Shown here in pieces: positions 55,813-64,000 of a DNA stretch of 64,000 bases; position 1 is the first letter of the stretch; the number at the start of each line of letters is the position of its first letter. The stretch covers positions 423,362 to 487,361 of the forward strand of contig NZ_WTUX01000011.1 in the NCBI RefSeq assembly GCF_009882975.1, written 5' to 3'. The position numbers were made by a program, and so were the translations under genes. The stretch is from Maritimibacter harenae (lineage in GTDB: Bacteria > Pseudomonadota > Alphaproteobacteria > Rhodobacterales > Rhodobacteraceae). The notes under the pieces were generated by a model. The model saw nothing but the letters and a program-made list of their open reading frames with translations. It ran no database searches and was not told where the DNA came from.

Positions 55813-55908
55813 CCCGGCGGGTTTCGCCGGGCTGCGCCCGTCGACGCGGGCGGGGGAGGCGCTGCCTCCCCCGCACCCCCTCCGAAGTATTTACGGAACG
55901 ATGAAGGG
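55813..55908 (+). repeat. hairpin-plus-core intergenic repeat, copy 2
   Basis: CCCGGCG/CGCCGGG (55813-55831), a 6-bp stem (55835-55852) and GGGGGAGGC/GCCTCCCCC (55852-55872) precede the core at 55882-55908. The core matches copy 1 (18871-18897) at 26 of 27 bases. It lies between the small membrane protein gene and the converging hydrolase gene. Confidence 0.8.
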
Positions 55909-55910
55909 GA

Positions 55911-56777
55911 TCAGGCGAAGAAGTCGCCCAGGGCGCGGGCCACCTCGTCCGGGTGGCTGTCGATGAGGAAATGCCCGCCCGGGAGCGGGGCCGGCGTGAT
56001 CGTATCGATCCGGTCGGCCCAGGTCGCGGCCACGTCGTAGGCGCGCCCCATCGCGCCGTCGCGGCCCCAGCCGATCAGCGTGGGAGCGGTGACGCGCCGG
56101 CCCAGGTCGGCCTCGTCGAGCGGCAGGTCCAGGTCGATCGCCGCGCGGTAGTCGTGGCACATCGCCGCGATGCAGGCCGGGTCGCGCCAGGCCGCGCGGT
56201 AGGCGTCGAGCTGGGCGGGGTCGAAATCGGTGATCCGCGCCGCGCCCCAACCGAGGAGGCCGGATTCGTAGTAATAGTCCGGGTCGGCGCCGATGAGCGT
56301 TTCGGGGAACGGGGCCGGCTGGGACAGGAAGAACCAGTGGTAATAGGCGCGCGCCACCGGGTGGGTGAGGCGGTTCAGGATCAGCTCGGTCGGCACGATG
56401 TCGAGGAGCGCCATGCGGGTGATCCGCTCCGGCGCGTCGAGCGAAATGCGATGGGCCGTGCGCCCGCCGCGGTCATGGCCTGCGAGCGCGAAGCTTTCGA
56501 AGCCCAGGTGGGTCATCAGCGCGAGCATGTCGCCGCCCATGTGCCGGAACGAATAGAGCGCGGGGTCGTCGGGCTTCGAGGAGGCGCCGTAACCGCGCAG
56601 GTCGGCCGCGATGACCGTGTGGTTTCGCGCGAGTTTCGGCCCCACGTGCCACCAGAGCGCACGGGTCTGCGGAAACCCATGCAGGAGGAGGAGCGGCGGA
56701 CCGCTCCCCCCGATGTCATAGGCGATCTCGACCCCGTCGTGATCGAAGCGCGCCGTGCGGAACCCGTCCGGGGTCAT
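55911..56777 (-). CDS. alpha/beta hydrolase (haloacetate dehalogenase/epoxide hydrolase-like)
   Basis: A 288-residue alpha/beta-fold hydrolase. The oxyanion region is LLLLHGFPQTRALWW. The nucleophile elbow AGHDRGGRTAHR has Asp rather than Ser, as in haloacetate dehalogenases and epoxide hydrolases, and the catalytic His lies in PGGHFLIDSHPDEVA near the C-terminus. The ATG at 56777 overlaps the stop of the M20 peptidase gene by ATGA, so both are probably one transcript. The natural substrate is unknown. Confidence 0.88.
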   Translation of the reverse strand: MTPDGFRTARFDHDGVEIAYDIGGSGPPLLLLHGFPQTRALWWHVGPKLARNHTVIAADLRGYGASSKPDDPALYSFRHMGGDMLALMTHLGFESFALAGHDRGGRTAHRISLDAPERITRMALLDIVPTELILNRLTHPVARAYYHWFFLSQPAPFPETLIGADPDYYYESGLLGWGAARITDFDPAQLDAYRAAWRDPACIAAMCHDYRAAIDLDLPLDEADLGRRVTAPTLIGWGRDGAMGRAYDVAATWADRIDTITPAPLPGGHFLIDSHPDEVARALGDFFA

Positions 56778-58165
56778 GCCGCCTCGGACAGGGCCGAGAG
56801 GATGCGCGCCCAGCTGCGGATCCCCTTGTGGAAGCTCTGGACGTCGTATTTCTCGTTCGGCGAATGGATCGCGTCGTCTTCCTTGGCGAAGCCGATCAGC
56901 ATCGCGTCCATCCCGAGGATCTCCTTGAAGTGTCCCGCGACGGGGATCGAACCGCCGGCGCCCACGAAGGCCGCCTCGACCGCCCATTCGTCCGAGAGCG
57001 CGCCGCGCGCCACTTCGAAGGCCGGGTCCTCGGTCGACATCACGGAGGCGGGCGCGCCGTGGCCGTTGGAGAAGATGCACGACACGTCCTCGGGCAGGCG
57101 CGCGTTCACGAAATCGACGAAGGCCGCGTGGATCTTCTCCGGGTCCTGCTGGCCCACGAGCCGGAAGCTGATCTTGGCATGCGCCTCGGCCGGAAGGACG
57201 GTCTTGAAGCCGTCGCCGGTGTAGCCGCCCCAGATCCCGTTCACCTCGCAGGTCGGGCGCGACCAGACCTTTTCGAGCGCGGTGCGGTCCTGTTCGCCGG
57301 CGGGCACCGACAGGCCCACGTCCTCGAGCATCCGGTCCGCGTCGAAGCCGAGCCCGTCCCATTGGGCGCGCAGTTCGTCCGAAAGCTCCGGCACGTCGTC
57401 GTAGAAACCGGGGAGCGTGACGTGACCCTCGTCGTCGCGCAGGTCGGCCACGATCTTCGTGAGCAGGTGGATTGGGTTCTGCGCGAGCCCGCCGTAGAAG
57501 CCCGAGTGCAGGTCGCGCGTCGCGGCCTTGAGCGTGATCTCCTCGGCCAGGAGGCCGCGCAGCTGGGTGACGATGGCAGGCACGCGGCCGTCGAACATGC
57601 CGGTGTCGCAGATCATCGCGATATCCGCCTTCAGCTCTTCGGCGTTGTCCTGGAGGAAGGGCACGAGCGAGGGCGAACCCGATTCCTCTTCGCCCTCGAG
57701 GAAGATCGTGATGCGGCAGGGCAGGGCGCCGTTCACCGCCTCCCAGGCGCGCATCGCCTCGATGAAGGTCATGAGCTGGCCCTTGTCGTCGGACGCGCCG
57801 CGCCCGCGGATCACCTTGCCCTTGTCGGTGTCCTCGATGGCCGGTTCGAACGGGGGCGAATCCCACAGCTCCAGCGGGTCGACCGGCTGCACGTCGTAGT
57901 GGCCGTAGAACAGCAGGTGCGGCACGCCCTCGACCGCGTCGGGCCCGCCATGCGCCACCACCATCGGATGGCCCGGGGTGTCGCGCAGGCCCGCGTCGAA
58001 GCCGATGCTCTTCAGATCGTTGACGAGGAACTCCGCGGCATTGCGGCACTCGTCCTTGTAGGCCGGGTCGGTCGAGATGGAGGGGATCTTCAGAAGAGCG
58101 ATGAGACGATCGAGCGCGAGGTCGATTTCGCCGTCGATCTTCACGAGAACGGTATCGAGGGACAT
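56774..58165 (-). CDS. M20 family metallopeptidase (dipeptidase)
   Basis: A 463-residue di-zinc peptidase of the M20/M25/M40 (DapE/ArgE/CNDP) type. Metal ligands are visible in HLLFYGHYDVQPVDPLELW (His/Asp) and in IRGRGASDDKGQLMTF, where DD bridges the two ions; the general base is in FLEGEEESGSPSL. A dimerisation domain with WGGYTGDGFKTVLPAEAHAK follows. AGGAG precedes the ATG at 58165. It is coupled to the downstream dehalogenase-like hydrolase by a 4-bp overlap. Confidence 0.93.
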   Translation of the reverse strand: MSLDTVLVKIDGEIDLALDRLIALLKIPSISTDPAYKDECRNAAEFLVNDLKSIGFDAGLRDTPGHPMVVAHGGPDAVEGVPHLLFYGHYDVQPVDPLELWDSPPFEPAIEDTDKGKVIRGRGASDDKGQLMTFIEAMRAWEAVNGALPCRITIFLEGEEESGSPSLVPFLQDNAEELKADIAMICDTGMFDGRVPAIVTQLRGLLAEEITLKAATRDLHSGFYGGLAQNPIHLLTKIVADLRDDEGHVTLPGFYDDVPELSDELRAQWDGLGFDADRMLEDVGLSVPAGEQDRTALEKVWSRPTCEVNGIWGGYTGDGFKTVLPAEAHAKISFRLVGQQDPEKIHAAFVDFVNARLPEDVSCIFSNGHGAPASVMSTEDPAFEVARGALSDEWAVEAAFVGAGGSIPVAGHFKEILGMDAMLIGFAKEDDAIHSPNEKYDVQSFHKGIRSWARILSALSEAA

Positions 58166-58288
58166 GGTAACTCCTGATCTGGTAGGCGGCGACCGTAGCA
58201 TTGTTGTGAGCGGCGTCCAGCCGCACTGGCCACTGGCGGGGTGAACCCCTATGGTCCGCGCCAACGAGTAGTCAGACAAGGATTTCAC

Positions 58289-58915
58289 ATGATGCGCAAC
58301 GCGATCGCGGGCATCGCCCTGGCATTGGCAACGGTCGGACCGGCCCAGGCCGATCCCATCAGCAGTGCGGACGCGCAGGACCTTCTGTTCACGACCGAGG
58401 AGATGGTGCTGGAGCCGCGTGACCTGGACGCGTTCTCGCGCGGGATGCGTATGGGCGTGCGCCAGATGATGCAGCAGTTGAACGCGCCGAGCACGCTCAA
58501 GAAATTCCTCGCAGCCGGCCACGGCTATTACGGGGCGCTGGTCTTTCCCAAGGAGGGCGTGGTCGCCGATTATCCGACCTACAGCCCGATGATCGTGAAG
58601 CTGCATTCGCCCGAAGCGGCCGAGAAGGCGGCGGTCGAGTATTGCCAGTCCACGCTGGGTGTCGAATGCGCGGTGGCCGCCCTTCTGTTGCCGGCGGGTT
58701 ACGAGGAGCGTGACCTGACGTTGAACTTCGAGGTGACCGAGCGCGTTGAGGAAGAATGGAGCGAGTCCGAGCTTCCGCGGTACCTTGCCATTTCGCCCTC
58801 GACGTCGAACTGGGGTGTGGCGAATGGTCCTCTGGCCAGCGCGCGCACGGCGATAGAGAGCTGCAAGGAGGCCGATTGCGTCGTCGTGATCGCCGACAAG
58901 GACAAGGACGAGTAA
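58289..58915 (+). CDS. secreted protein of unknown function upstream of hemA
   Basis: A 208-residue protein that I do not recognise. It has a Sec signal peptide (RNAIAGIALALATVGPAQA) and a mature acidic region. Two Cys pairs are visible (CQSTLGVEC and CKEADC), which may form disulfides in the periplasm. ACAAGGATTTCAC precedes ATGATG at 58289. It is divergent from the M20 gene and followed by hemA after a regulatory gap. Confidence 0.75.
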   Translation: MMRNAIAGIALALATVGPAQADPISSADAQDLLFTTEEMVLEPRDLDAFSRGMRMGVRQMMQQLNAPSTLKKFLAAGHGYYGALVFPKEGVVADYPTYSPMIVKLHSPEAAEKAAVEYCQSTLGVECAVAALLLPAGYEERDLTLNFEVTERVEEEWSESELPRYLAISPSTSNWGVANGPLASARTAIESCKEADCVVVIADKDKDE

Positions 58916-58941
58916 GAACGGGAAAAAGAATTTCCGGCCGC

Positions 58942-58955
58942 TTGATTTGCGTCAA
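58942..58955. promoter_or_regulatory. FNR/FnrL-type box upstream of hemA
   Basis: TTGAT-TTGC-GTCAA matches the TTGAT-N4-ATCAA consensus at 9 of 10 conserved bases. It lies 107 bp upstream of the hemA start. FnrL is known to activate hemA under low oxygen in Rhodobacter sphaeroides. Confidence 0.7.
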
Positions 58956-59061
58956 CGCGCCGTATGCGACAGAGTGTATCACGAAAACTGCATATGTTTA
59001 CCGACCCGAAATATGTATGGTGCCACGGTGAACCGGAGATTCGACCCCGGGAGGGAAGCGC

Positions 59062-60285
59062 GTGAACTACGAAACCAAGCTGGATGCTGCGCTCAAGGCG
59101 CTGCATGACGAGGGGCGCTACCGCGTCTTCATCGATGTCGAGCGGGCGAAGGGCAATTTTCCGCACGCCACGTGGCACAAGGAAGACGGTAGCGAGCAAC
59201 CTGTCACGATCTGGTGCGGCAACGATTACCTCGGGATGGGTCAGCACCCCGTCGTGCTGAACGCCATGCACGAGGCGATCGATTCCACCGGGGCGGGGTC
59301 CGGCGGCACGCGCAATATTTCCGGCACGACCGTCTACCACAAGGAACTGGAAGCCGAGATCGCGGACCTGCACCGCAAGGAAGCGGCGCTTCTCTTCACC
59401 TCGGCCTACATCGCCAATGATGCGACCCTGTCGACGCTGCCCAAGCTGTTCCCGGGGCTCATCATCTATTCCGACGCGCTCAACCACGCCTCGATGATTG
59501 AGGGCGTGCGCCGTAACGGGGGCGCGAAGCGGATCTTCCGTCACAACGACGTGGAGCACCTGCGCGAGCTTCTGGAAGCCGACGACCCGGATGCACCGAA
59601 GCTGATCGCCTTCGAATCGGTCTACTCGATGGACGGCGATTTCGGCCGGATCGAGGAGATCTGCGACCTGGCCGACGAATTCGGCGCGCTGACCTATATC
59701 GACGAGGTGCACGCGGTCGGCATGTACGGCCCGCGCGGGGCGGGCGTGTGCGAGCGTGACGGGCTCATGGGCCGTCTCGACATCATCAACGGCACGCTGG
59801 CGAAGGCCTACGGCGTGATGGGCGGCTACATCGCGGCGAGCGCGAAGATGGTCGACGCGATCCGGTCCTACGCCCCGGGCTTCATCTTCACCACGTCGCT
59901 TGCGCCCGCGATCGCGGCGGGGGCGGCGGCCTCGGTGCGTCACCTGAAGACCGACCAGGAGCTGCGCGACAAGCACCAGACCCAGGCGAAGATCCTCAAG
60001 ACCCGCCTCAAGGGGCTGGGCCTGCCGATCATCGACCACGGGTCGCACATCGTGCCCGTCATCGTGGGCGACCCCGTGCACACCAAGAAACTGTCGGACA
60101 TGCTGCTCGACGGGTTCGGGATCTACGTGCAGCCGATCAACTATCCCACCGTGCCGCGCGGCACCGAACGGCTGCGTTTCACGCCGTCGCCGGTGCACGG
60201 TCCGAAGGAAATGGACGCCCTCGTGCACGCGCTGGATGAGCTCTGGTCGCACTGTGCGCTGAATCGCGCCGAGCTCTCTGCCTAA
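59062..60285 (+). CDS. hemA: 5-aminolevulinate synthase
   Basis: A 407-residue PLP enzyme that condenses glycine and succinyl-CoA, the alphaproteobacterial (C4/Shemin) entry to tetrapyrroles for heme, B12 and bacteriochlorophyll. The substrate region [18 protein letters not shown], the Asp of the PLP pocket in [16 protein letters not shown] and the PLP lysine in [14 protein letters not shown] are intact. The GTG at 59062 follows GGGAGGGAA. The B12-dependent nrdJ in the same window is one user of its products. An FNR-type box lies upstream. Confidence 0.97.
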   Translation: MNYETKLDAALKALHDEGRYRVFIDVERAKGNFPHATWHKEDGSEQPVTIWCGNDYLGMGQHPVVLNAMHEAIDSTGAGSGGTRNISGTTVYHKELEAEIADLHRKEAALLFTSAYIANDATLSTLPKLFPGLIIYSDALNHASMIEGVRRNGGAKRIFRHNDVEHLRELLEADDPDAPKLIAFESVYSMDGDFGRIEEICDLADEFGALTYIDEVHAVGMYGPRGAGVCERDGLMGRLDIINGTLAKAYGVMGGYIAASAKMVDAIRSYAPGFIFTTSLAPAIAAGAAASVRHLKTDQELRDKHQTQAKILKTRLKGLGLPIIDHGSHIVPVIVGDPVHTKKLSDMLLDGFGIYVQPINYPTVPRGTERLRFTPSPVHGPKEMDALVHALDELWSHCALNRAELSA

Positions 60286-60412
60286 GTACTTATCTCCGTG
60301 CGAGAATCGTTGCGGCGTGTTAAAAACCCCCTAAGAGAAAGGTGACGAACTCGAATCGTCACATCTGGGGACAACAGCCGCACGACGGCATCGAATTTCA
60401 GGGGCAGGCTGC

Positions 60413-61627
60413 ATGATCAGGCGTTGGATCACGCCTCCGGTCAAGGAAGAAGAGCAACCTTCAGGGTTCGACTCCTTCGAACTGCGCCTGGGGGACGTGA
60501 TGCGTGGCGAACGGGCCACGCTGGGCAAGTCGCTCCTGGATGTCGAGCGTGAGCTCAAGATCCGCGCCACCTATATCGCCGCCATCGAAAACGCCGACGT
60601 GACCGCGTTCGAAACCCCCGGTTTCATCGCGGGCTACGTGCGCTCCTATTCGCGCTACCTCGGGCTCGACCCGGAATGGGCGTTCCGCGTCTTCTGCACG
60701 GAAAGCGGCTTCGAGACGGCGCACGGCCTGTCACCCTCGGCCTCGTCGCAGATGAAGGTCGAGAAGGTGCGCGATCCCGAGATCGACCCGCTCGCCAATC
60801 CCAACGCCAGCTTCGTGCCGCGCCCGGCTTCCGTCTTCGACGGGATCGAACCGCGTGCCGTCGGCTCGGTCGCCGTACTGCTGGGGATCGTCGGGCTTCT
60901 GGGCTTCGGTGGTTACTCGCTTCTCCAGGAAATACAGCGCGTCGACTTCGCCCCGGTGGAGCAGAGCGTCGCCGTGCTCGAGGACCTGCCGGATCTCGAC
61001 GCGGCCGCGGGCGCCTCTCCGGAAGGGGACGGCACCCGGGCCGCGGGCCTGACCTCGCCGCCCTCTGTCGAGGCGATGGGGCGCATGTACCGGCCCGAGG
61101 CGCTTGATGTTCCCGTGCTCATCGCGCGCGACGGCCCGATCTCGACCCTCGATCCGCGCGAAGTGGGCGCCTTGCCGGAAGCCGGCGCGCGCCAGGCCCC
61201 GCGCATGGCCGAGGCCACGCAGGCCGACCCGGTCGACCGCGCCGTGGAGGAAGCCGTCGCCGATGCGGGCGACACCGTCCGCGTCTTCGGCCCGGAAGCC
61301 CCCGACGTGGCGATCTTCGCCGTGCGCCCGAGCTGGGTGCGCGTGCAGGCCGCCGACGGGTCCATCCTCTTCGAGAAGATCCTCGACGCGGGCGAACGCT
61401 ACGTGCTGCCGAAGACGGAAAACCCGCCGCTTCTGCGCACGGGCAATGCCGGTTCCGTCTACTTCGCGGTCAACGGTGAGGCCTATGGCCCGGCCGGCGA
61501 AGGGGCGAGCGTGGTGTCCGACGTGGCGCTTGCGCCCACCGCGATCCACGAAAGCTTCGCGGTCGCCGACGTGGGGGCCGACCAGGCGCTGGCCGACTTC
61601 ATCGCCGTCGCCGACGCCAGCCAGTAA
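60413..61627 (+). CDS. RodZ-like helix-turn-helix membrane protein
   Basis: A 404-residue protein with a cytoplasmic HTH_25 domain at about residues 25-110 (LGDVMRGERATLGKSLLDVE, KIRATYIAAIENADVTAFE), one membrane segment at 150-170 and a C-terminal DUF4115 domain near 310-400 in the periplasm (PSWVRVQAADGSILFEKIL). This is the RodZ layout; RodZ links the MreB cytoskeleton to cell-wall synthesis. The next gene is ispG, as in E. coli, which supports the call. Confidence 0.88.
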   Translation: MIRRWITPPVKEEEQPSGFDSFELRLGDVMRGERATLGKSLLDVERELKIRATYIAAIENADVTAFETPGFIAGYVRSYSRYLGLDPEWAFRVFCTESGFETAHGLSPSASSQMKVEKVRDPEIDPLANPNASFVPRPASVFDGIEPRAVGSVAVLLGIVGLLGFGGYSLLQEIQRVDFAPVEQSVAVLEDLPDLDAAAGASPEGDGTRAAGLTSPPSVEAMGRMYRPEALDVPVLIARDGPISTLDPREVGALPEAGARQAPRMAEATQADPVDRAVEEAVADAGDTVRVFGPEAPDVAIFAVRPSWVRVQAADGSILFEKILDAGERYVLPKTENPPLLRTGNAGSVYFAVNGEAYGPAGEGASVVSDVALAPTAIHESFAVADVGADQALADFIAVADASQ

Positions 61628-61711
61628 GGCCCCGCGCAGTCACACTCTCTTGCCTTGCCGGTCCGCGATGCAGCCTGTATCCGTCGGTCAACGCGTAAGC
61701 TGCGAGGCCCC

Positions 61712-62845
61712 ATGTCGCACAATCCGATCCGTCCGTGGCGTTCCATCGAACGCCGGAAATCCCGCCAGATCATGGTCGGCAACGTGCCGGTCGGGGGCGA
61801 TGCCCCGATCTCGGTCCAGACCATGACGAACACCGTCACCACCGACGTGGCCGGAACCATCGCTCAGGTGCAGGCCGCTGCCGAGGCGGGGGCCGACATC
61901 GTGCGCGTCTCCGTCCCGGACGAGGCGTCGTCGAAGGCATTGAAGGAGATCGTGGCGGAAAGCCCGGTCCCGATCGTCGCGGACATCCATTTCCACTACA
62001 AGCGCGGCATCGAAGCGGCCGAGGCGGGCGCGGCCTGCCTGCGCATCAATCCCGGCAACATCGGATCGCAGGACCGCGTGCGCGAGGTCATCGCGGCCGC
62101 CCGCGATCACGGCTGTTCCATGCGCATCGGCGTGAACGCCGGGTCGCTCGAAAAGCACCTGCTCGAGAAATACGGCGAGCCGTGCCCGGAAGCGATGGTG
62201 GAAAGCGGGCTCGAGCATATCCGCATTCTCGAGGACAACGATTTCTTCAACTTCAAGATCAGCGTGAAGGCCTCCGACGTCTTCCTGTCGGCCGCGGCCT
62301 ACCACGCGCTGGCGGATGCGACGGATGCGCCGCTCCATCTGGGGATCACCGAGGCGGGGGGGCTCACCTCCGGGACGATCAAGTCGTCCATCGGTCTGGG
62401 CAACCTGCTCTGGGCCGGGATCGGCGACACGATCCGGGTGTCGCTGTCCGCCGACCCCGTGGAAGAGGTGAAGGTCGGCTACGAGATCCTGAAATCGCTG
62501 GGCCTGCGCCACCGCGGCGTGAACATCATTTCCTGCCCGTCCTGCGCGCGCCAGGGCTTCGACGTGATCAAGACCGTCGAGGTGCTGGAAGAACGGCTCG
62601 CCCATATCCACACGCCCATGAGCCTGTCGATCATCGGCTGCGTGGTGAACGGGCCGGGCGAGGCGCTGATGACGGACGTGGGCTTCACCGGCGGGGGTGC
62701 CGGGCACGGCATGGTCTACATGGCGGGCAAGCAGGACCACCGCATCGGCAACGAAGGCATGATCGACCACATCGTCGAGCTGGTCGAGAAGAGGGCCGCC
62801 GAGATCGAGGCGGAAGCCGAAGCGGCCGAGGAAGCCGCCGAATGA
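61712..62845 (+). CDS. ispG: 4-hydroxy-3-methylbut-2-en-1-yl diphosphate synthase
   Basis: A 377-residue [4Fe-4S] enzyme of the MEP pathway that converts the cyclodiphosphate made by IspF to HMBPP. The N-terminal [15 protein letters not shown] is a hallmark. The cluster cysteines are in [12 protein letters not shown] and the C-terminal [10 protein letters not shown]. The ATG at 61712 gives the usual lead ([19 protein letters not shown]). It lies 84 bp after the rodZ-like gene. Confidence 0.96.
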   Translation: MSHNPIRPWRSIERRKSRQIMVGNVPVGGDAPISVQTMTNTVTTDVAGTIAQVQAAAEAGADIVRVSVPDEASSKALKEIVAESPVPIVADIHFHYKRGIEAAEAGAACLRINPGNIGSQDRVREVIAAARDHGCSMRIGVNAGSLEKHLLEKYGEPCPEAMVESGLEHIRILEDNDFFNFKISVKASDVFLSAAAYHALADATDAPLHLGITEAGGLTSGTIKSSIGLGNLLWAGIGDTIRVSLSADPVEEVKVGYEILKSLGLRHRGVNIISCPSCARQGFDVIKTVEVLEERLAHIHTPMSLSIIGCVVNGPGEALMTDVGFTGGGAGHGMVYMAGKQDHRIGNEGMIDHIVELVEKRAAEIEAEAEAAEEAAE

Positions 62846-62848
62846 AAA

Positions 62849-62875
62849 GGGGCGCCGCAAGGCGCCCCGTTCATT
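62849..62875 (+). terminator. intrinsic terminator of ispG
   Basis: GGGGCGCC and GGCGCCCC form a perfect 8-bp stem with a GCAA loop, three bases after the stop codon. The following GTTCATTT has only a modest T content, so strength is uncertain. Confidence 0.65.
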
Positions 62876-62894
62876 TCAACCGAAGGGATCGGGA

Positions 62895-63647
62895 TCAGCT
62901 GTCCTGTTCGCGGACCTGTTCCACCACGTCGCGCATCCCGTCGAGCGGCACGTAGCCGCGCAGCATCTGGTCGCCGATCACGAAGGTCGGGGTGCCGGAA
63001 ATCTGGAGCCGCTGGGCCAGCCCGTGGTTCTCTCCGATCCGGCGGTCGACCTCGGGGTCGTCCATCTTGGCCAGGATTTCCTGGGAATCGTAGCCCATGT
63101 CATCGGCCAGCCGCGCCAGCACCTCTTCGGTCGCGTTCGCGCGCAGGGTCATCAGCGCGTCGTGCATCTCGCCGTAGGCCTCTTCCCCGTGGGCGAGCTG
63201 CGTGGCGATGGCGAAGCGCGACGAGGTCACGCTTTCTTCACCCAGGATCGGGAATTCCTTGTAGATGATGCGGATGTTGCCGTCGCTCTCGATCAGCTCG
63301 TTGAGCTCGGGGAAGGCCTTTCGGCAGTAGCCGCAGCGGTAGTCGACGAATTCGACCATCGTCACGTCGCCGTCCGGGTTGCCGCCCACGTGGCTGTAGC
63401 CGTCGTTGAAGAGCGCGTCGCTGTTGGCGGCGACGAGCGCCACGTCATTGGCTTCCGCCTGCGCCGCCTGGCGGGACTCCAACACCTGAATGGCTTCCAT
63501 CAACACTTCGGGGTTGTCGAGCAGGTAGGCCCGCACCTCGTCCCGGAACATGGTGCGTTCGTCCTCGGTCATCGCGCCGATGTCGAAGGCGATGGCGGGT
63601 GTGGCAAGGCCCATTGCGAGGGCGGCGGCGGTTACGAGGCGGGTCAT
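62895..63647 (-). CDS. DsbA family thiol oxidoreductase
   Basis: A 250-residue periplasmic thioredoxin-fold protein. A Sec signal peptide (TRLVTAAALAMGLATPAIA) precedes an N-terminal helical region. The active site lies in VEFVDYRCGYCRKAFPEL (CGYC), and the cis-proline loop reads SGTPTFVIGD. The long N-terminal helical extension resembles the Com1/ScsC-like group of Dsb proteins. It probably forms or isomerises disulfides. It is divergent from the aminotransferase gene. Confidence 0.92.
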   Translation of the reverse strand: MTRLVTAAALAMGLATPAIAFDIGAMTEDERTMFRDEVRAYLLDNPEVLMEAIQVLESRQAAQAEANDVALVAANSDALFNDGYSHVGGNPDGDVTMVEFVDYRCGYCRKAFPELNELIESDGNIRIIYKEFPILGEESVTSSRFAIATQLAHGEEAYGEMHDALMTLRANATEEVLARLADDMGYDSQEILAKMDDPEVDRRIGENHGLAQRLQISGTPTFVIGDQMLRGYVPLDGMRDVVEQVREQDS

Positions 63648-63784
63648 GAGCTCTCCCTGAATTGGTTGCGGCGACGCTAGAGGGGCAGGGGGAGGGGCGC
63701 AATCCCTTGCGGCCATGTGACCCGCATGGTTGACCTTTGCCCGCCGAAACGGCACCTCCCGATGACGTAAACCGCGAGGCGAGC

Positions 63785-64000
63785 ATGCGCAAATCAAACC
63801 GAAGCGAGGTCGATCCGTTCATCGTCATGGACGTGATGGAGGCGGCACGCGCGGCCGAAGAGGCCGGGCGCCACATCATCCACATGGAAGTGGGCCAGCC
63901 GTCCACCCCGGCGCCCGAGGCCGCGCGCCGCGCGGTGGAGACGGCGATGGAGGCGGACTCGCTGGGTTACACGGTCGCGCTCGGGCTCCCTGCGCTGCGC
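63785..64000 (+). CDS. class I/II aminotransferase (5' end only)
   Basis: The first 72 codons, cut by the window edge. The sequence SEVDPFIVMDVMEAARAAEE and HMEVGQPSTPAPEAARRAVE, followed by DSLGYTVALGLPALR, matches the N-terminal arm of PLP-dependent class I/II aminotransferases (aspartate/alanine-type). GAGGCGAGC lies just before the ATG. The substrate cannot be judged from this portion. Confidence 0.85.
   Translation, partial: MRKSNRSEVDPFIVMDVMEAARAAEEAGRHIIHMEVGQPSTPAPEAARRAVETAMEADSLGYTVALGLPALR

Noticed and set aside
1-64000. Prophage, transposon, CRISPR, toxin-antitoxin or defence island
   Set aside because: No integrase, transposase, phage structural gene, regular spaced repeat or small two-gene toxin pair was seen; gene order and composition are typical of the core chromosome.

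Overview
The window is GC-rich chromosomal DNA from an alphaproteobacterium, most likely Rhodobacterales (Roseobacter/Rhodobacter group). The main evidence is gene order and gene type: dusB(nifR3)-ntrB-ntrC-ntrY-ntrX-trkA-trkH-hfq-hflX in one run, a B12-dependent class II ribonucleotide reductase, a fused ispDF gene, a C4-pathway 5-aminolevulinate synthase, an NtrC and an NtrX that both lack the sigma54-contact loop, and a CtrA-type site. Nearly all of it is dense, ordinary core genome. I see no prophage, insertion sequence, integrase or CRISPR array.

Layout. 1-1351: the start of a branched-chain amino acid ABC operon (binding protein, a strong intercistronic hairpin, then a truncated ATPase). 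1519-5904: a PQQ-type sugar dehydrogenase, a GlxA-type regulator, class II DAHP synthase and a PAS_5 protein. 6039-8099: a yicC-gmk-gamma carbonic anhydrase run. 8142-11439: gpt and fabI, then pdxH, a two-domain cold-shock protein, a DUF192 protein and tRNA-Pro. 11440-16117: nrdJ with a long leader and a small partner ORF. 16222-18812: AraC regulator, cupin, TusA and CcdA. 18818-21594: a repeat element and a translationally coupled hydrolase/P450 pair. 21613-25041: amt, cinA C-terminal domain, pgpA and ispDF, all on the minus strand.

25209-37070 is the nitrogen two-component block continuing into Trk potassium uptake, Hfq and HflX. 37355-46710 holds a penicillin-acylase-type enzyme, an HIBADH-family dehydrogenase, a SYLF lipoprotein, a hemolysin III-type membrane protein, a TPM protein, a PLP decarboxylase, tpiA, and SUF-type Fe-S assembly genes. 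46868-54784 holds phhB, a lipoprotein, a RimB-RimK fusion, tgt, a membrane protein, and lon behind a heat-shock-type promoter. 54948-55484 is a tRNA cluster (Val-CAC, Val-TAC, Asp-GTC). 55573-64000 holds a small membrane protein, a second copy of the repeat, a hydrolase/M20 peptidase pair, hemA behind an FNR-type box, rodZ-ispG, a DsbA-family protein and the start of an aminotransferase.

The most interesting signals are regulatory rather than a new gene system. Matching A-tract-centred dyads lie in front of both amt and dusB-ntrBC and could be NtrC sites for the unusual sigma54-independent NtrC. Other sites are a CtrA box, an FNR box, a sigma32-type lon promoter, NrdR-like boxes and a two-copy hairpin-plus-core repeat. 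A TetR-type palindrome and a TAG-interrupted membrane-protein-like frame sit where no gene explains them. The hydrolase/P450 pair and the RimB-RimK fusion are the best candidates for unexplored biochemistry.
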